From Klenkia taihuensis (lineage in GTDB: Bacteria > Actinomycetota > Actinomycetes > Mycobacteriales > Geodermatophilaceae): a stretch of 64,000 nucleotides of DNA. Location of the stretch: positions 124,001 to 188,000 of the forward strand of contig NZ_FOMD01000001.1 of assembly GCF_900112525.1 (NCBI RefSeq). Reading direction: 5' to 3'. Within the stretch, counting starts at the first letter, position 1; each line of letters begins with the position of its first letter. Of the stretch, positions 1 to 8,093 are shown piece after piece. The notes beneath the pieces were generated by a model. It saw nothing but the letters and a program-made list of their open reading frames with translations. It made no database searches and was not told where the DNA came from. The position numbers and the translations under genes are program-made.

Positions 1-1513
1 CGAGGTCCCGCGCCCCCGCGCTGCCCGCCTCGGCGGTGGCCTCGTCGAGCACCGCGACCGGCGGGTCGGCGAGCACCAGCCGGGCCAGCGCCAGCTGCTG
101 GGCCTGCGGGGCCGTGAGCTCCTGCCCGCCCTCGCCGACCAGCGCGTCCAGGCCGAGGGCCAGCGCCCAGTCCGCGCCCACGGTGGTCAGCGCGGCGGCG
201 ACCTCGGCGTCGGTCGCCCCCGGCCGGGCCAGCCGGACGTCGTCGGCCAGCGTCCCGGCGAACACGTGCACCTCCTGGCTGACCAGACCGACGTGGGCGC
301 GCAGGTCCACCGCGGCGCCGTCGACCAGCACCTCGCCCGCCACCGGCTGCAGCGCCCCCGCCAGCACCCCGGCCAGCGTGGTCTTGCCCGCCCCCGACGC
401 ACCGACCAGCGCGACCCGCTCGCCCGGCGCCAGCACCAGGTCGACGTCCGCGAGCACCGGCGGGCCATCGTAGGCGTGCCCGACGCCGCGCAGCTCGACC
501 ACCGGCCGGCCGGTGGCGGGCACCGGCGCCGGCGGCACGTCGAGGTCGGCGACCCCGACCATCCGCACCAGCGAGGCACCGGCGGACTGCACGTCGTCGA
601 AGGTGAACAGCAGCAGCCCCAGCGGGCCGAACAGCCGGTGGAACAGCAGCGCCGCCGTGGTCACCGCGCCGACCGTGACGTCGCCGGACCGGACGAGGGC
701 GAACCCCACGGCCAGGACGGCGGCCAGCCCCACGTACTCGGCGCGGTTCATCCGCCAGCCGAAGTCGGTGAACAGCCGGAACACGCCCAGGGTGATCCGC
801 AGCGCCTGGCCCGACCGCTCGTCGACCACCGCGCGGTGCCGGTCCTCGTCGGCGTAGGCGTGCACGGTGTCCACGCCCTGCAGCGAGCTGACCAGCGCCT
901 GCGCCCGCTCCCCCATCGCCACCCGCTCGGCGGCGTACCGCGGCGCCGAGCGCGGGAGGTACCAGCGCAGCGCCAGCACGTACAGCGGCAGCGCGACCGC
1001 CCCGGCCAGGGCGAGCCGCCAGTCCAGCGCGCCGAGGCCGACCAGGGTGAGCAGCACGGTCAGCCCGGCCGAGGCCACCTGCGGCAGCGCGCTGGTGACC
1101 GCCTCGGCCACCTTGGCGACGTCGTCCCCGACCCGGGACAGCAGGTCGCCGCCGCGCACCCGGTCCAGCACGGCCGAGGGCAGGTGCAGCGCCCGGTCGA
1201 CGACGGCCTCCCGCAGCCGGGCCAGCACCGTCTCGCCGAGCCGGGCGACCAGGACGGCGGACACCCCGGTGAGGACGGCGGCCAGCACCGCGGCGGCCAG
1301 CAGCGCCCCGACGTAGGGCCACACCGACGGGGCCCCGGTGTCGACGGCGTCCACCAGCCGGCCCAGCACCGCGGGGGCCACCAGCCCGGCGGCGGCCGCG
1401 GCGACGGCGGACAGCGCGGCGGCCGCGGTGGCCAGCGGGCGGGCGCGCAGTTCCGCCCACACCACCCGGCCGGCCCGGCGCGGGGTGGCGACCGGCAGCA
1501 GCGGGGCGGTCAC
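1..1513 (-). CDS. ABC exporter half-transporter with the intact ATPase residues (3' end outside window)
   Basis: This is a membrane exporter subunit with a transmembrane domain (about residues 1-290, six helices) and a nucleotide-binding domain. The Walker A motif GASGAGKTT lies near residue 377 and Walker B with catalytic glutamate (VAVLDEATAE) near 490. The ABC signature is degenerate, LTAPQAQQ in place of LSGGQ(R/K)QR. The frame leaves the window before the H-loop. The GTG start at 1513 overlaps the upstream partner's TGA by four bases (GTGA), so the two are translationally coupled and almost certainly form a heterodimer. The substrate is not visible; multidrug or lipid-like compounds are usual for the family. 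Confidence 0.9.
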   Translation of the reverse strand, partial: MTAPLLPVATPRRAGRVVWAELRARPLATAAAALSAVAAAAAGLVAPAVLGRLVDAVDTGAPSVWPYVGALLAAAVLAAVLTGVSAVLVARLGETVLARLREAVVDRALHLPSAVLDRVRGGDLLSRVGDDVAKVAEAVTSALPQVASAGLTVLLTLVGLGALDWRLALAGAVALPLYVLALRWYLPRSAPRYAAERVAMGERAQALVSSLQGVDTVHAYADEDRHRAVVDERSGQALRITLGVFRLFTDFGWRMNRAEYVGLAAVLAVGFALVRSGDVTVGAVTTAALLFHRLFGPLGLLLFTFDDVQSAGASLVRMVGVADLDVPPAPVPATGRPVVELRGVGHAYDGPPVLADVDLVLAPGERVALVGASGAGKTTLAGVLAGALQPVAGEVLVDGAAVDLRAHVGLVSQEVHVFAGTLADDVRLARPGATDAEVAAALTTVGADWALALGLDALVGEGGQELTAPQAQQLALARLVLADPPVAVLDEATAEAGSAGARDL

Positions 1514-3156
1514 CGGAGCACCGCCGCGGCGTAGTCGGCCCGGCCGGCCAGCTCGCCGTGGGTGCCGGTGGCGGCCACCGCGCCCCCGTGCAGCACCACC
1601 ACCCGGTCGCAGCGGCCCAGCAGCGCCGGGCTGCTGGTGACCAGGACCGTCGTCCGCCCGGCCCGTAGCCGGGCCAGGCCGTCGGCGACGTCGCCCTCGG
1701 TGACCGCGTCGACCGCCGTCGTCGGGTCGTGCAGCACCAGCACCTCGGGGGCGCGCAGCAGCGCGCGGGCCAGGCCCACCCGCTGCCGCTGGCCGCCCGA
1801 CAGCGACCGGCCGCGGTCGGCGACCGGCAGCTCCAGGTCGGCGAGGTCCGCCGCACCGGCGGCCGCGAGCGCCTCGGCCAGCGCGGCGTCCGGGGCCAGC
1901 CCGGCGGGGTCGACCGCGCTGCGCAGCGTGCCCTCGAACAGCACGACGGCGTGCGGCTCGACCAGCACCCGGGCCCGGACGGCGGCCGGGTCGAGCCCGG
2001 CGACGTCGGCCCCGTCGAGCAGCAGCTCCCCCGGCTCGGGACGGCGCCGCCCGCCCAGCAGCGCCACCAGCGCGGCGGCGTCGGCCGGGTCGGGTGCGAC
2101 CACCCCGACGGTCTCCCCCGGTTCCACGTGGAACCCGGCCGCCGGCACCGCGAGCGCCCCCGGCCCGGGCGCGGGGACCGCGCCGCGCGGGTGCACCGGC
2201 TCGGCGGCCAGCACCCCGACCAGGCGGGCCGCCGACGCCCGGGCCTCGGCCACCTTCTGCCCGGCGAACCCGAGCAGGCCGACGGGCTCGGCGAGGAACT
2301 GGGCCAGACCGACCACGGTGACCAGCTGGCCGACCGTCATCCGCCCGTCGAGGGCCAGCGCGCCGGCCACCCCGGCGACGGCGACGGCGAACAGGCCGCT
2401 GCCCAGCACGGTCGCGCCGCGGTAGGCGCCGATCGCCCCCGCGGCGCGCAGGGTGGAGGCCAGCGCCGTCCCGCTGGTGCGCCGGTAGCGGTCTGCGGCG
2501 GCGTCCTCCGCGCGGATGCCGCGCAGCACCCGGGTGCCGCGGACCAGGTCGGTGGCCAGGCCCGCGGTGCGGGCGACGTCGGCCTGCTGGACGGCGGTGC
2601 GCCGGGTCAGCCACGGGCTCAGCAGCTGCAGCAGGCCGACCAGCAGCGGGGTGCCGACCAGGACGCCGATGCCCAGCGGCACGCTGACGGCGAGCAGGCC
2701 GACGGCGGAGACCACCAGCGCCGCCGTGCCCGCGACCACCAGCGACGCGGCCTCGATGACCCGGCCGGCCCGCTCGGCGTCGTGGGTGGCGGTGCTGAGC
2801 AGCTCACCCGAGGGCGGGGCGTCGCGCAGGCCGTGCGGGTCGAGCACCCGGGCGGCGACCTCCACCCGCAGCAGGTGGGTCTCGGTGAACCAGCCGGTGA
2901 CCACGTGCCGCGCGCCGTAGCGGTAGGCCTGGGAGAGCACGACGAACAGGACGGCGGTGGCGCCGAGGCAGGCCAGCAGCGCCGGCAGCGACCCGGTGGC
3001 GACCGCCCGGTCGATGGTCACCCCGATCGCGACGGGGACCAGCGCCTCGCAGGCCTGGTGCAGCGACAGCAGCAGGGTGGCTGCGCCGAGCCGGCGGGGA
3101 TGGCGCCGGAGCGCCCGGCGCAGCAGGCCGGACGCGGTCCTCGGGTGCCCGTCCAT
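1510..3156 (-). CDS. ABC exporter half-transporter with a degenerate ATPase domain
   Basis: At 548 residues this is a full-length half-transporter (six-helix membrane domain, then an NBD), but most catalytic elements are gone. Where Walker A should be (near residue 350) the sequence reads GVVAPDPADAAA, with no GKS/T. The Q-loop glutamine is Glu, Walker B ends HD-P instead of D-E (near 477), and the switch histidine is Ser (near 508). Only the signature LSGGQRQR (near 452-459) is canonical. It supplies the good signature for the partner's good Walker A, giving one working composite ATP site. The ATG at 3156 follows a TAGGGT -10-like hexamer (3165-3170) by eight bases. One parS-like palindrome lies inside this gene (2121-2134). 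Confidence 0.92.
   Translation of the reverse strand: MDGHPRTASGLLRRALRRHPRRLGAATLLLSLHQACEALVPVAIGVTIDRAVATGSLPALLACLGATAVLFVVLSQAYRYGARHVVTGWFTETHLLRVEVAARVLDPHGLRDAPPSGELLSTATHDAERAGRVIEAASLVVAGTAALVVSAVGLLAVSVPLGIGVLVGTPLLVGLLQLLSPWLTRRTAVQQADVARTAGLATDLVRGTRVLRGIRAEDAAADRYRRTSGTALASTLRAAGAIGAYRGATVLGSGLFAVAVAGVAGALALDGRMTVGQLVTVVGLAQFLAEPVGLLGFAGQKVAEARASAARLVGVLAAEPVHPRGAVPAPGPGALAVPAAGFHVEPGETVGVVAPDPADAAALVALLGGRRRPEPGELLLDGADVAGLDPAAVRARVLVEPHAVVLFEGTLRSAVDPAGLAPDAALAEALAAAGAADLADLELPVADRGRSLSGGQRQRVGLARALLRAPEVLVLHDPTTAVDAVTEGDVADGLARLRAGRTTVLVTSSPALLGRCDRVVVLHGGAVAATGTHGELAGRADYAAAVLR
2121..2134. other. parS-like palindrome, copy 1
   Basis: The perfect 14-bp palindrome GTTCCACGTGGAAC lies inside the degenerate ABC subunit, where it encodes F-H-V-E plus flanking bases. 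Two identical copies occur at 10154 and 39597. It differs from the parS core GTTTCACGTGAAAC by one symmetrical change in each arm. ParB (chromosome segregation) binding is inferred, not shown. Confidence 0.55.
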
Positions 3157-3164
3157 GTGAGGGC

Positions 3165-3170
3165 ACCCTA
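3165..3170 (-). promoter_or_regulatory. -10 element for the ABC exporter operon
   Basis: TAGGGT on the minus strand, eight bases before the ATG at 3156, fits a near-leaderless transcript. No clear -35 was identified. Confidence 0.4.
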
Positions 3171-3178
3171 ACCGGCGC

Positions 3179-4756
3179 TCAGGCGCGCAGGCGGCGGTGG
3201 CCCCGGCGCTGCACCCGGCCGACGACCCGCTGCACCTTCGAGGGCGTGTGCTCCGGGTCCAGCAGCTCGGTATCGGCGAGCAGGGCGTCGATCAGCCCCT
3301 GGCGGGGCGGGGTGAAGGGCCGCAGCGACCGGCCGGTGTCCCGGCGCAGGTCCTCCACGGCGGCCAGCAGCGACCCGTCGTGCGCGGCGACCGCGGCGGC
3401 GACGTCGTCCGGGCCGACCCCGAGGTGCTCGGCGAGCAGCCGGTCGCGCACCCCGAGCACGGCGGCGGCGATCTCCTCGCGCCGCCGCTCGTCGTGCGGC
3501 GCCTCGATGGTCAGGTCGCACTCGGTGTCCAGGCCCATCGACCGGTTGTTCAGGTTCGAGGAGCCCACGCGCAGCACCCGGTCGTCGACGACGCAGACCT
3601 TCGCGTGCACGTAGATCGGCGCACCCTGCTCGGTGACCGGCACGTAGATGCGGAAGCGGCCGTGCACGTCGGCCTTGCGGACCATGCCGAGCAGCTTGGC
3701 GCGGGCGGTGCCCATCGCCTTCTCCTCGAGCCACCCGTCGGCGGTCTCGGGGTTGACGACGACGAACTCGGGCCCGTCCTCCTCGCCCAGCCGCTCGGCG
3801 ATGGCCTCGGCGATGCGGCGGTTGGCGAAGTACTGGCTCTCGATGTAGACGCAGGTGCGGGCGCTGGCGATCATCGCCAGCCACAGGTCCTCGATCTCGT
3901 GGACCAGCCCCCAGTCGCGGTGCCGGGGCCGGGTGCGCGAGATGGCGACGTCGACGTCGGACAGCAGCACCGGCACCTGGTCGGGCCAGCAGTGCTCGAC
4001 GCCCTCCACCGGGTCCAGGTCCTCGCCGGTGCCCGCGGCCCAGCGGCGCCGGGCCAGGTCGCCGAGCGCCGCGGCGGCGGGGCCGGAGACCAGGCTGGTG
4101 ACGTCGTGCCAGGGCTGCGTGGTGCGAGCCGAGCGGGGCCGGTGCCGGTGCCGCTGGCGGTCCAGGTGCTCGGAGGTGTCCCACCGGTCGGCGGTGACGT
4201 CGATGCCGCCGGCGAAGGCCAGGCAGTCGTCGACCACGACGATCTTCTGGTGGTGCGCGCCGCCCAGGGGGTGGTGGGCGTCGACCCGCAGCTGCAGCCG
4301 GTCGGGGGTGCGCCGGTTGATGAGCACCAGCGGGGCCAGGCCGCGGCCCAGCGCCTCCAGCATGCCGAGGTCCCACTGCAGCACGCCGACGAACAGGTCG
4401 GGGTTGCGCTCGACGGCGGCGGCCAGCACGCGGCCGACCCGGTCGTCGCGGCCCCGGCCGGGGGAGCGGGGGTCCATCCGGATGCGCGGGTCGAAGTCCC
4501 AGCCGATGAACAGCACCTGCCGCTGCGCCTGCAGCACGACCTGCTTGAGCGTGGCGAAGTAGTCGGCGGCGTCGACGAACACCGCGTGCTGGGTGGCCTT
4601 CTCGATCCGCCACACCGTCTCGCCGGGGACCAGCACGCTGCCCGCGGCCGGCGCGGGGTCGACCGGCTCCCGCGGGCTGGGGACGACCGCGGCGAACCCG
4701 CCGGTCCCCGGGTCGGTGCGGCTGCCCTCCGGCGGGGTGTCCTCGACCGGGGTCAC
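3179..4756 (-). CDS. Phospholipase D-superfamily protein (cardiolipin synthase/PLD-like)
   Basis: This 525-residue protein has two HxKx4D catalytic motifs: HHQKIVVVDD in the first half and HAKVCVVDD in the second, the latter followed by GSSNLNNRS. Two HKD motifs in one chain mark a PLD-superfamily enzyme (phosphodiesterase or transphosphatidylase). No signal peptide or membrane helix is evident, unlike classical cardiolipin synthases, so a cytosolic or peripheral location is likely. The GTG start at 4756 overlaps the TGA of the upstream NYN-domain gene by four bases. Substrate could be phospholipid or nucleic acid; the sequence alone does not decide. Confidence 0.85.
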   Translation of the reverse strand: MTPVEDTPPEGSRTDPGTGGFAAVVPSPREPVDPAPAAGSVLVPGETVWRIEKATQHAVFVDAADYFATLKQVVLQAQRQVLFIGWDFDPRIRMDPRSPGRGRDDRVGRVLAAAVERNPDLFVGVLQWDLGMLEALGRGLAPLVLINRRTPDRLQLRVDAHHPLGGAHHQKIVVVDDCLAFAGGIDVTADRWDTSEHLDRQRHRHRPRSARTTQPWHDVTSLVSGPAAAALGDLARRRWAAGTGEDLDPVEGVEHCWPDQVPVLLSDVDVAISRTRPRHRDWGLVHEIEDLWLAMIASARTCVYIESQYFANRRIAEAIAERLGEEDGPEFVVVNPETADGWLEEKAMGTARAKLLGMVRKADVHGRFRIYVPVTEQGAPIYVHAKVCVVDDRVLRVGSSNLNNRSMGLDTECDLTIEAPHDERRREEIAAAVLGVRDRLLAEHLGVGPDDVAAAVAAHDGSLLAAVEDLRRDTGRSLRPFTPPRQGLIDALLADTELLDPEHTPSKVQRVVGRVQRRGHRRLRA

Positions 4757-5562
4757 GGGTGCCGGGTCGAGTAGGCGGCCGCCGCGTCGCGCAGGCTCTT
4801 GGTCGGCCGCAGCCAGGCACCGTCCGGCGGCAGGGAGTCCAGCCGGACCCGGTCCAGCGGCGCGGCGAAGGCCCCCGGCACGTCCTCGATGTCCACGAAG
4901 TGCAGCAGGTCGGAGCTGATCGCGTAGCCGGCGACCTCGGAGAAGGCGACGACGACGACGTCGGTGCCCGACCGCGCGAGGTCCTCCAGCGGCTCGGCGA
5001 AGTTGCGGCCGTCGCCGGAGAACACCACCAGCCGCCGGAGCGTGTGGCTGTTCGCCCGGACCTCGATGTGGTCGAGCATCGACTGGTCGATGTCGTCGTC
5101 CGGGCGGCTCTTGGGCCGGGCGAAGACGGAGTAGCCGAAGCTGCGCAGCGCCTCCACCCAGCCGCGCAGGGTGGTCACGTGCTGCGGCGGCACGTTGGCG
5201 AACACGCAGGCCTCGACGTCGTCGGCCCCGCCGCGGCCGGCCTCGCCGGCGCCGCCGACGAACCAGGCGGCGATGGCGTCGAACCGGGGCCGGGAGGCCG
5301 CGGTGGGCCGGGCGCCGATGACGGTGGCCAGCGTCATGTCGATGTTGGGGGCGTCCCAGACCAGCAGGTCCAGCGCGGGGCGGTCGGGTGCGCGGTCGGC
5401 GGCCACGACGGAGCCGGCCTCGGTGGTCTCGGTCGCGGTCACCGGGTCAGTGTGCCGGGTCGGCGGTGCGGTGGGGGCCGCGGCGGGGGCGGGGGTCACC
5501 CGCTCCGGGGGTCCGGCGGGTGCCGTGGCACGCCGCGCGCGCCGTCTCCGGGGGGTCTCCAC
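4753..5562 (-). CDS. NYN (PIN-like) domain nuclease
   Basis: A Pro/Arg/Ala-rich N-terminal segment of about 60 residues is followed by a NYN/LabA-type PIN-like fold. It shows LLVWDAPNIDMTLA (first acidic metal site), DDDIDQSMLDH in the middle and LVVFSGDGRNFAEPLE, the pattern of NYN ribonucleases. It is coupled by a GTGA overlap to the PLD-superfamily gene. The GTG at 5562 was chosen because a GACGAT hexamer lies six bases upstream, consistent with leaderless expression. A start at the internal GTG (reading V-T-A-T-E-T-T) is possible because the extra N-terminus is low complexity. Confidence 0.8.
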   Translation of the reverse strand: METPRRRRARRATAPAGPPERVTPAPAAAPTAPPTRHTDPVTATETTEAGSVVAADRAPDRPALDLLVWDAPNIDMTLATVIGARPTAASRPRFDAIAAWFVGGAGEAGRGGADDVEACVFANVPPQHVTTLRGWVEALRSFGYSVFARPKSRPDDDIDQSMLDHIEVRANSHTLRRLVVFSGDGRNFAEPLEDLARSGTDVVVVAFSEVAGYAISSDLLHFVDIEDVPGAFAAPLDRVRLDSLPPDGAWLRPTKSLRDAAAAYSTRHP

Positions 5563-5597
5563 CAGGGCATCGTCGCAGCCGTCACGCCCGCCGGTGC

Positions 5598-5627
5598 TGG
5601 ACGGTCTCGTTCCAGGTCTCCTACAGT
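5598..5627 (+). promoter_or_regulatory. Promoter of the TetR gene
   Basis: A -35-like TGGACG (5598-5603), an 18-bp spacer and TACAGT (5622-5627) precede the GTG at 5637 by nine bases, compatible with a leaderless mRNA. Confidence 0.45.
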
Positions 5628-5636
5628 TCCCCGCTG

Positions 5637-6287
5637 GTGCACAGGATCGACAGGGGAGGCGTCCTGACCGAGCTCAGCAGGCGGGACCGCAAACGCGAGC
5701 GGACACGGGAGCAGATCGTCACCGCCGCCCGCGCGCTGTTCCTCGCGCAGGGGTTCGAGCAGACCACCGTGCTGCAGATCGCCCAGACCGCCGACGTCGC
5801 CGTGCAGACCGTGTTCAACCACGCGCCCAGCAAGGAGGCGCTGTTCTTCCTCGGCCGCGTCGCCTACGCCCTGGAGATGCCGCAGCTGCCCCCGGCGGAG
5901 GACGGCGAGGAGCCGGCCGACGTCCTGGTGCGCCACCTGACCGAGCGGACCATGGGCTACCTGCACTCGCTGGAGGACCCCGACAACCTGGCGATGGCCG
6001 GCCAGATCGACTCCTCGCCGGTGCTGGCGAGCTACGAGCGCACCATCCTCACCGAGACCGAGCAGGGCCTGACCGCCACCATCGCCGAGCAGCTGCCCGA
6101 CGTCGACGCGCCGTGGGCGGCCGCGCTGCTGCTGGCCACCACCCGCACCCACGCGCACGCCCACCGGAGGGCGCTGGTGCCCGGCGTCCCGGCCTGCGAG
6201 GCCCTGTCGCAGGTGAAGCAGGAGCTGCCCGGCCACCTGCGCGCCGTCCTCGCCGTCACCCGCCGGGCCGGGGTCCTCACCGGCTGA
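5637..6287 (+). CDS. TetR/AcrR-family transcriptional regulator
   Basis: A 216-residue regulator. The N-terminal helix-turn-helix is clear (KRERTREQIVTAARALFLAQ, then TTVLQIAQTADVAVQTVFNH, ending in SKEALFFLG), followed by a helical ligand-binding domain. The frame is open further upstream, but that part is basic low-complexity sequence. GTG 5637 is preferred because it sits nine bases after a TACAGT -10; a CTG at about 5662 behind a GGGGAGG motif is an alternative. The stop TGA at 6285 lies directly upstream of, and in frame with, the Nudix coding region. The ligand is unknown. Confidence 0.85.
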   Translation: MHRIDRGGVLTELSRRDRKRERTREQIVTAARALFLAQGFEQTTVLQIAQTADVAVQTVFNHAPSKEALFFLGRVAYALEMPQLPPAEDGEEPADVLVRHLTERTMGYLHSLEDPDNLAMAGQIDSSPVLASYERTILTETEQGLTATIAEQLPDVDAPWAAALLLATTRTHAHAHRRALVPGVPACEALSQVKQELPGHLRAVLAVTRRAGVLTG

Positions 6288-6398
6288 CAGGCTGCGCGGG
6301 CGCGCACCACGAGCAGCCGCGAGGTCTACCGCAACCCCTGGACCCGGGTCCGGGAGGACGTCGTCGTCCGCGAGGACGGCAGCACCGGGGTCTACGGG

Positions 6399-6830
6399 GT
6401 GGTGGAGAAGCCGCACTTCGCACTGGTCATCGCCGCCGAGGACGACGGGTTCTGGCTGGTGCAGCAGCACCGGCACCCGGTCGGCCGGCGCTGCTGGGAG
6501 TTCCCGCAGGGCACCTGGTCGCACGGCCGGTCGGGGACGCCGGAGGACCTCGCCCGGGCCGAGCTGGCCGAGGAGACCGGGCTGCGGGCGGCCGACCTGC
6601 GCCACCTGGGCCACCTCGACGTGACGCCGGGTCTGTCGAACCAGGAGTTCGACGTGTGGCTGGCCACCGGGCTCACCCCGGGCCCCACCGCGCGGGAGGT
6701 CACCGAGGCCGACATGGTGCACGCCTTCGTGCCCGAGGCCGAGCTGGTCGCGCGGATCCGGTCCGGCGGGTTCACCGACGCGCCCTCGCTGGCCGGCTAC
6801 GCGCTGCTGCTGCTGGACCGGGGCCGCTGA
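6399..6830 (+). CDS. Nudix hydrolase (ADP-ribose pyrophosphatase-like); true start unclear
   Basis: A Nudix fold with a divergent Nudix box ending AELAEETGL keeps both metal-binding glutamates. The first usable start codon in frame is GTG 6399, giving 143 residues. However, the 111 bases before it (6288-6398), in the same frame, encode SSREVYRNPWTRVRED..., which looks like the usual N-terminal strands of this family, and contain no ATG, GTG, TTG or CTG. The codon GCG at 6300-6302, just before R-T-T-S-S-R-E, is one base from GTG. Likely substrates are nucleoside-diphosphate sugars or ADP-ribose. The gene could be N-terminally disabled or use a non-standard start. Confidence 0.75.
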   Translation: MVEKPHFALVIAAEDDGFWLVQQHRHPVGRRCWEFPQGTWSHGRSGTPEDLARAELAEETGLRAADLRHLGHLDVTPGLSNQEFDVWLATGLTPGPTAREVTEADMVHAFVPEAELVARIRSGGFTDAPSLAGYALLLLDRGR

Positions 6831-6834
6831 CGGG

Positions 6835-7512
6835 TCAGGCGCGGCGGACCAGCCGGCGGCGCGGCTGCCGCCGGTGGAAGGGCTGCAGGCGCTGCGGCCG
6901 CCACTCGGCGCGGGTCACCGCGTACTCGACCTCGCCGAGCTCGGCGCCGGTGATGGGGGCCGTGCGGTCCTCGGTGTAGGTCTGCCGCCAGGTCAGCCCC
7001 AGCTTCTCCATCACCCGCCGGGACCCGGTGTTGACCGCCAGCGTGGTGGCCACGACCTCGTCGACGTCGGTGCTGGCGAACGCGGCGTCCACGAGCACCG
7101 CAGCACCCTCGGTGGCCAGCCCGCGCCCCCAGTACGAGCGGTGCAGCCGGTAGCCCAGCTCCACCGCCGCGACGGTCTCGGTCACCATCGGGCGCAGCTC
7201 GAACCAGCCGACGAAGGCGTCGGTGGCGCGGTCCTCGGCGGCCCAGTAGCCCAGCGGGAGCGGGCCGTGGTGGGCCAGCAGCCGCGGCAGGTCGCGGTTG
7301 CGCACCCGCGCGGCGGGGACGGGGCGGCCGGTGCCCAGGTGGCGCATGACCTCGGGGTCGCCGTGCAGCGCGACGACGGCGTCGCCGTCGGCCGGGCGGA
7401 CCGGGCGCAGCCGCAGCCGCGGGGTGAACAGCGGCGGCACGACCGGCCGGTCGCCGGGCCCGGGCAGGACCGGGCGCGGGTGCGCCAGCCGCCGCCTCAG
7501 GTCGATCGCCAT
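6835..7512 (-). CDS. GNAT-family N-acetyltransferase (RimJ/RimL-like)
   Basis: A 225-residue GNAT protein: TPRLRLRPVRPADGDAVVALH at the start of the fold, ELGYRLHRSYWGRGLATEGA as the acetyl-CoA pyrophosphate loop, and NTGSRRVMEKLGL near the C-terminus. This arrangement is typical of the RimJ/RimL acetyltransferase_3 group acting on protein N-termini or small amines. ATG 7512 is favoured because TAGCGT lies seven bases upstream. GTG 7521 would add three residues. The stop is four bases from that of the convergent Nudix gene. Confidence 0.85.
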   Translation of the reverse strand: MAIDLRRRLAHPRPVLPGPGDRPVVPPLFTPRLRLRPVRPADGDAVVALHGDPEVMRHLGTGRPVPAARVRNRDLPRLLAHHGPLPLGYWAAEDRATDAFVGWFELRPMVTETVAAVELGYRLHRSYWGRGLATEGAAVLVDAAFASTDVDEVVATTLAVNTGSRRVMEKLGLTWRQTYTEDRTAPITGAELGEVEYAVTRAEWRPQRLQPFHRRQPRRRLVRRA

Positions 7513-7519
7513 CGGCCCC

Positions 7520-7525
7520 ACGCTA
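7520..7525 (-). promoter_or_regulatory. -10 element of the GNAT gene
   Basis: TAGCGT, seven bases before ATG 7512, places the transcription start at or next to the A of the start codon. Confidence 0.5.
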
Positions 7526-7603
7526 ACGCCGTCCTCCCGTCTCCCCCCGCAGCCGGGGGCGCGCGTCGTCCCTCCCGCCGCAGCCGTCACACGGGGGGCC
7601 GGG

Positions 7604-8074
7604 TCAGCGGGACCGGCGCCACCGACGGCGACGGGCGGGCGCGGCGGCGGGCGGCGCGGCGGGCTCCGGGGCCGGTCGGGACGCCAGCCAGGCGGCGACC
7701 AGCGCCTCCTCGTCGTGCTGGCGGACGACGACCGGCGGCCCGTCCAGCGGGGTGCGCCACGAGGCGGCCACCCGGTCGTTGAACTCCCGGACGGCGGCCC
7801 GCACCCGGTCCTCCCGGTGCAGCGCGGCCAGCCGGTCGGGCAGGTCGTCGCGCTCGCGGCCCAGCGCGAGGGAGGGCGGCAGGAAGGCCGCACCCGGTTC
7901 CTGCCGGCGGGCCCAGGCCAGGGCCCAGGCGTAGCTGTCCTGCGGGCCGTCGTCCTTGGGCAGCGGCTTGCCGGCGCCGGGCAGGTCGGCGAAGGCGCCG
8001 CGCTCGTCGGCGGTGCGGATCTGGTGGTCGACCCAGGTCTCGAAGGACATGCCCTCGGGTTTGCGCTGCGTCAC
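7604..8074 (-). CDS. DUF1992 (DnaJ-C28-like) protein
   Basis: At 156 residues it carries the DUF1992 pattern near the start: SFETWVDHQIRTADERGAFADLPGAGKPL, then a PPSLALGRERDDL segment. The family is widespread and of unknown biochemical role; its eukaryotic relative is DNAJC28. The C-terminal 25 residues are Ala/Pro/Arg rich. It is 19 bases downstream of the AidB-like gene on the same strand, so cotranscription is likely. Confidence 0.85.
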   Translation of the reverse strand: MTQRKPEGMSFETWVDHQIRTADERGAFADLPGAGKPLPKDDGPQDSYAWALAWARRQEPGAAFLPPSLALGRERDDLPDRLAALHREDRVRAAVREFNDRVAASWRTPLDGPPVVVRQHDEEALVAAWLASRPAPEPAAPPAAAPARRRRWRRSR

Positions 8075-8093
8075 CCCGCCCAGGTTCCCACCC

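Noticed and set aside
266-3171. Long plus-strand Gln/Arg/Gly-rich frames opposite the ABC genes
   Set aside because: They mirror the codon pattern of the minus-strand ABC genes and have no domain or start signal.
5388-5636. N-terminal extension of the TetR protein
   Set aside because: The upstream in-frame stretch is basic low-complexity shadow of the divergent NYN gene and has no ribosome site; the promoter lies inside it.
6288-6398. Programmed TGA readthrough making a TetR-Nudix fusion as the main reading
   Set aside because: No readthrough context or stem was identified and a lost start codon is simpler; kept only as an alternative.
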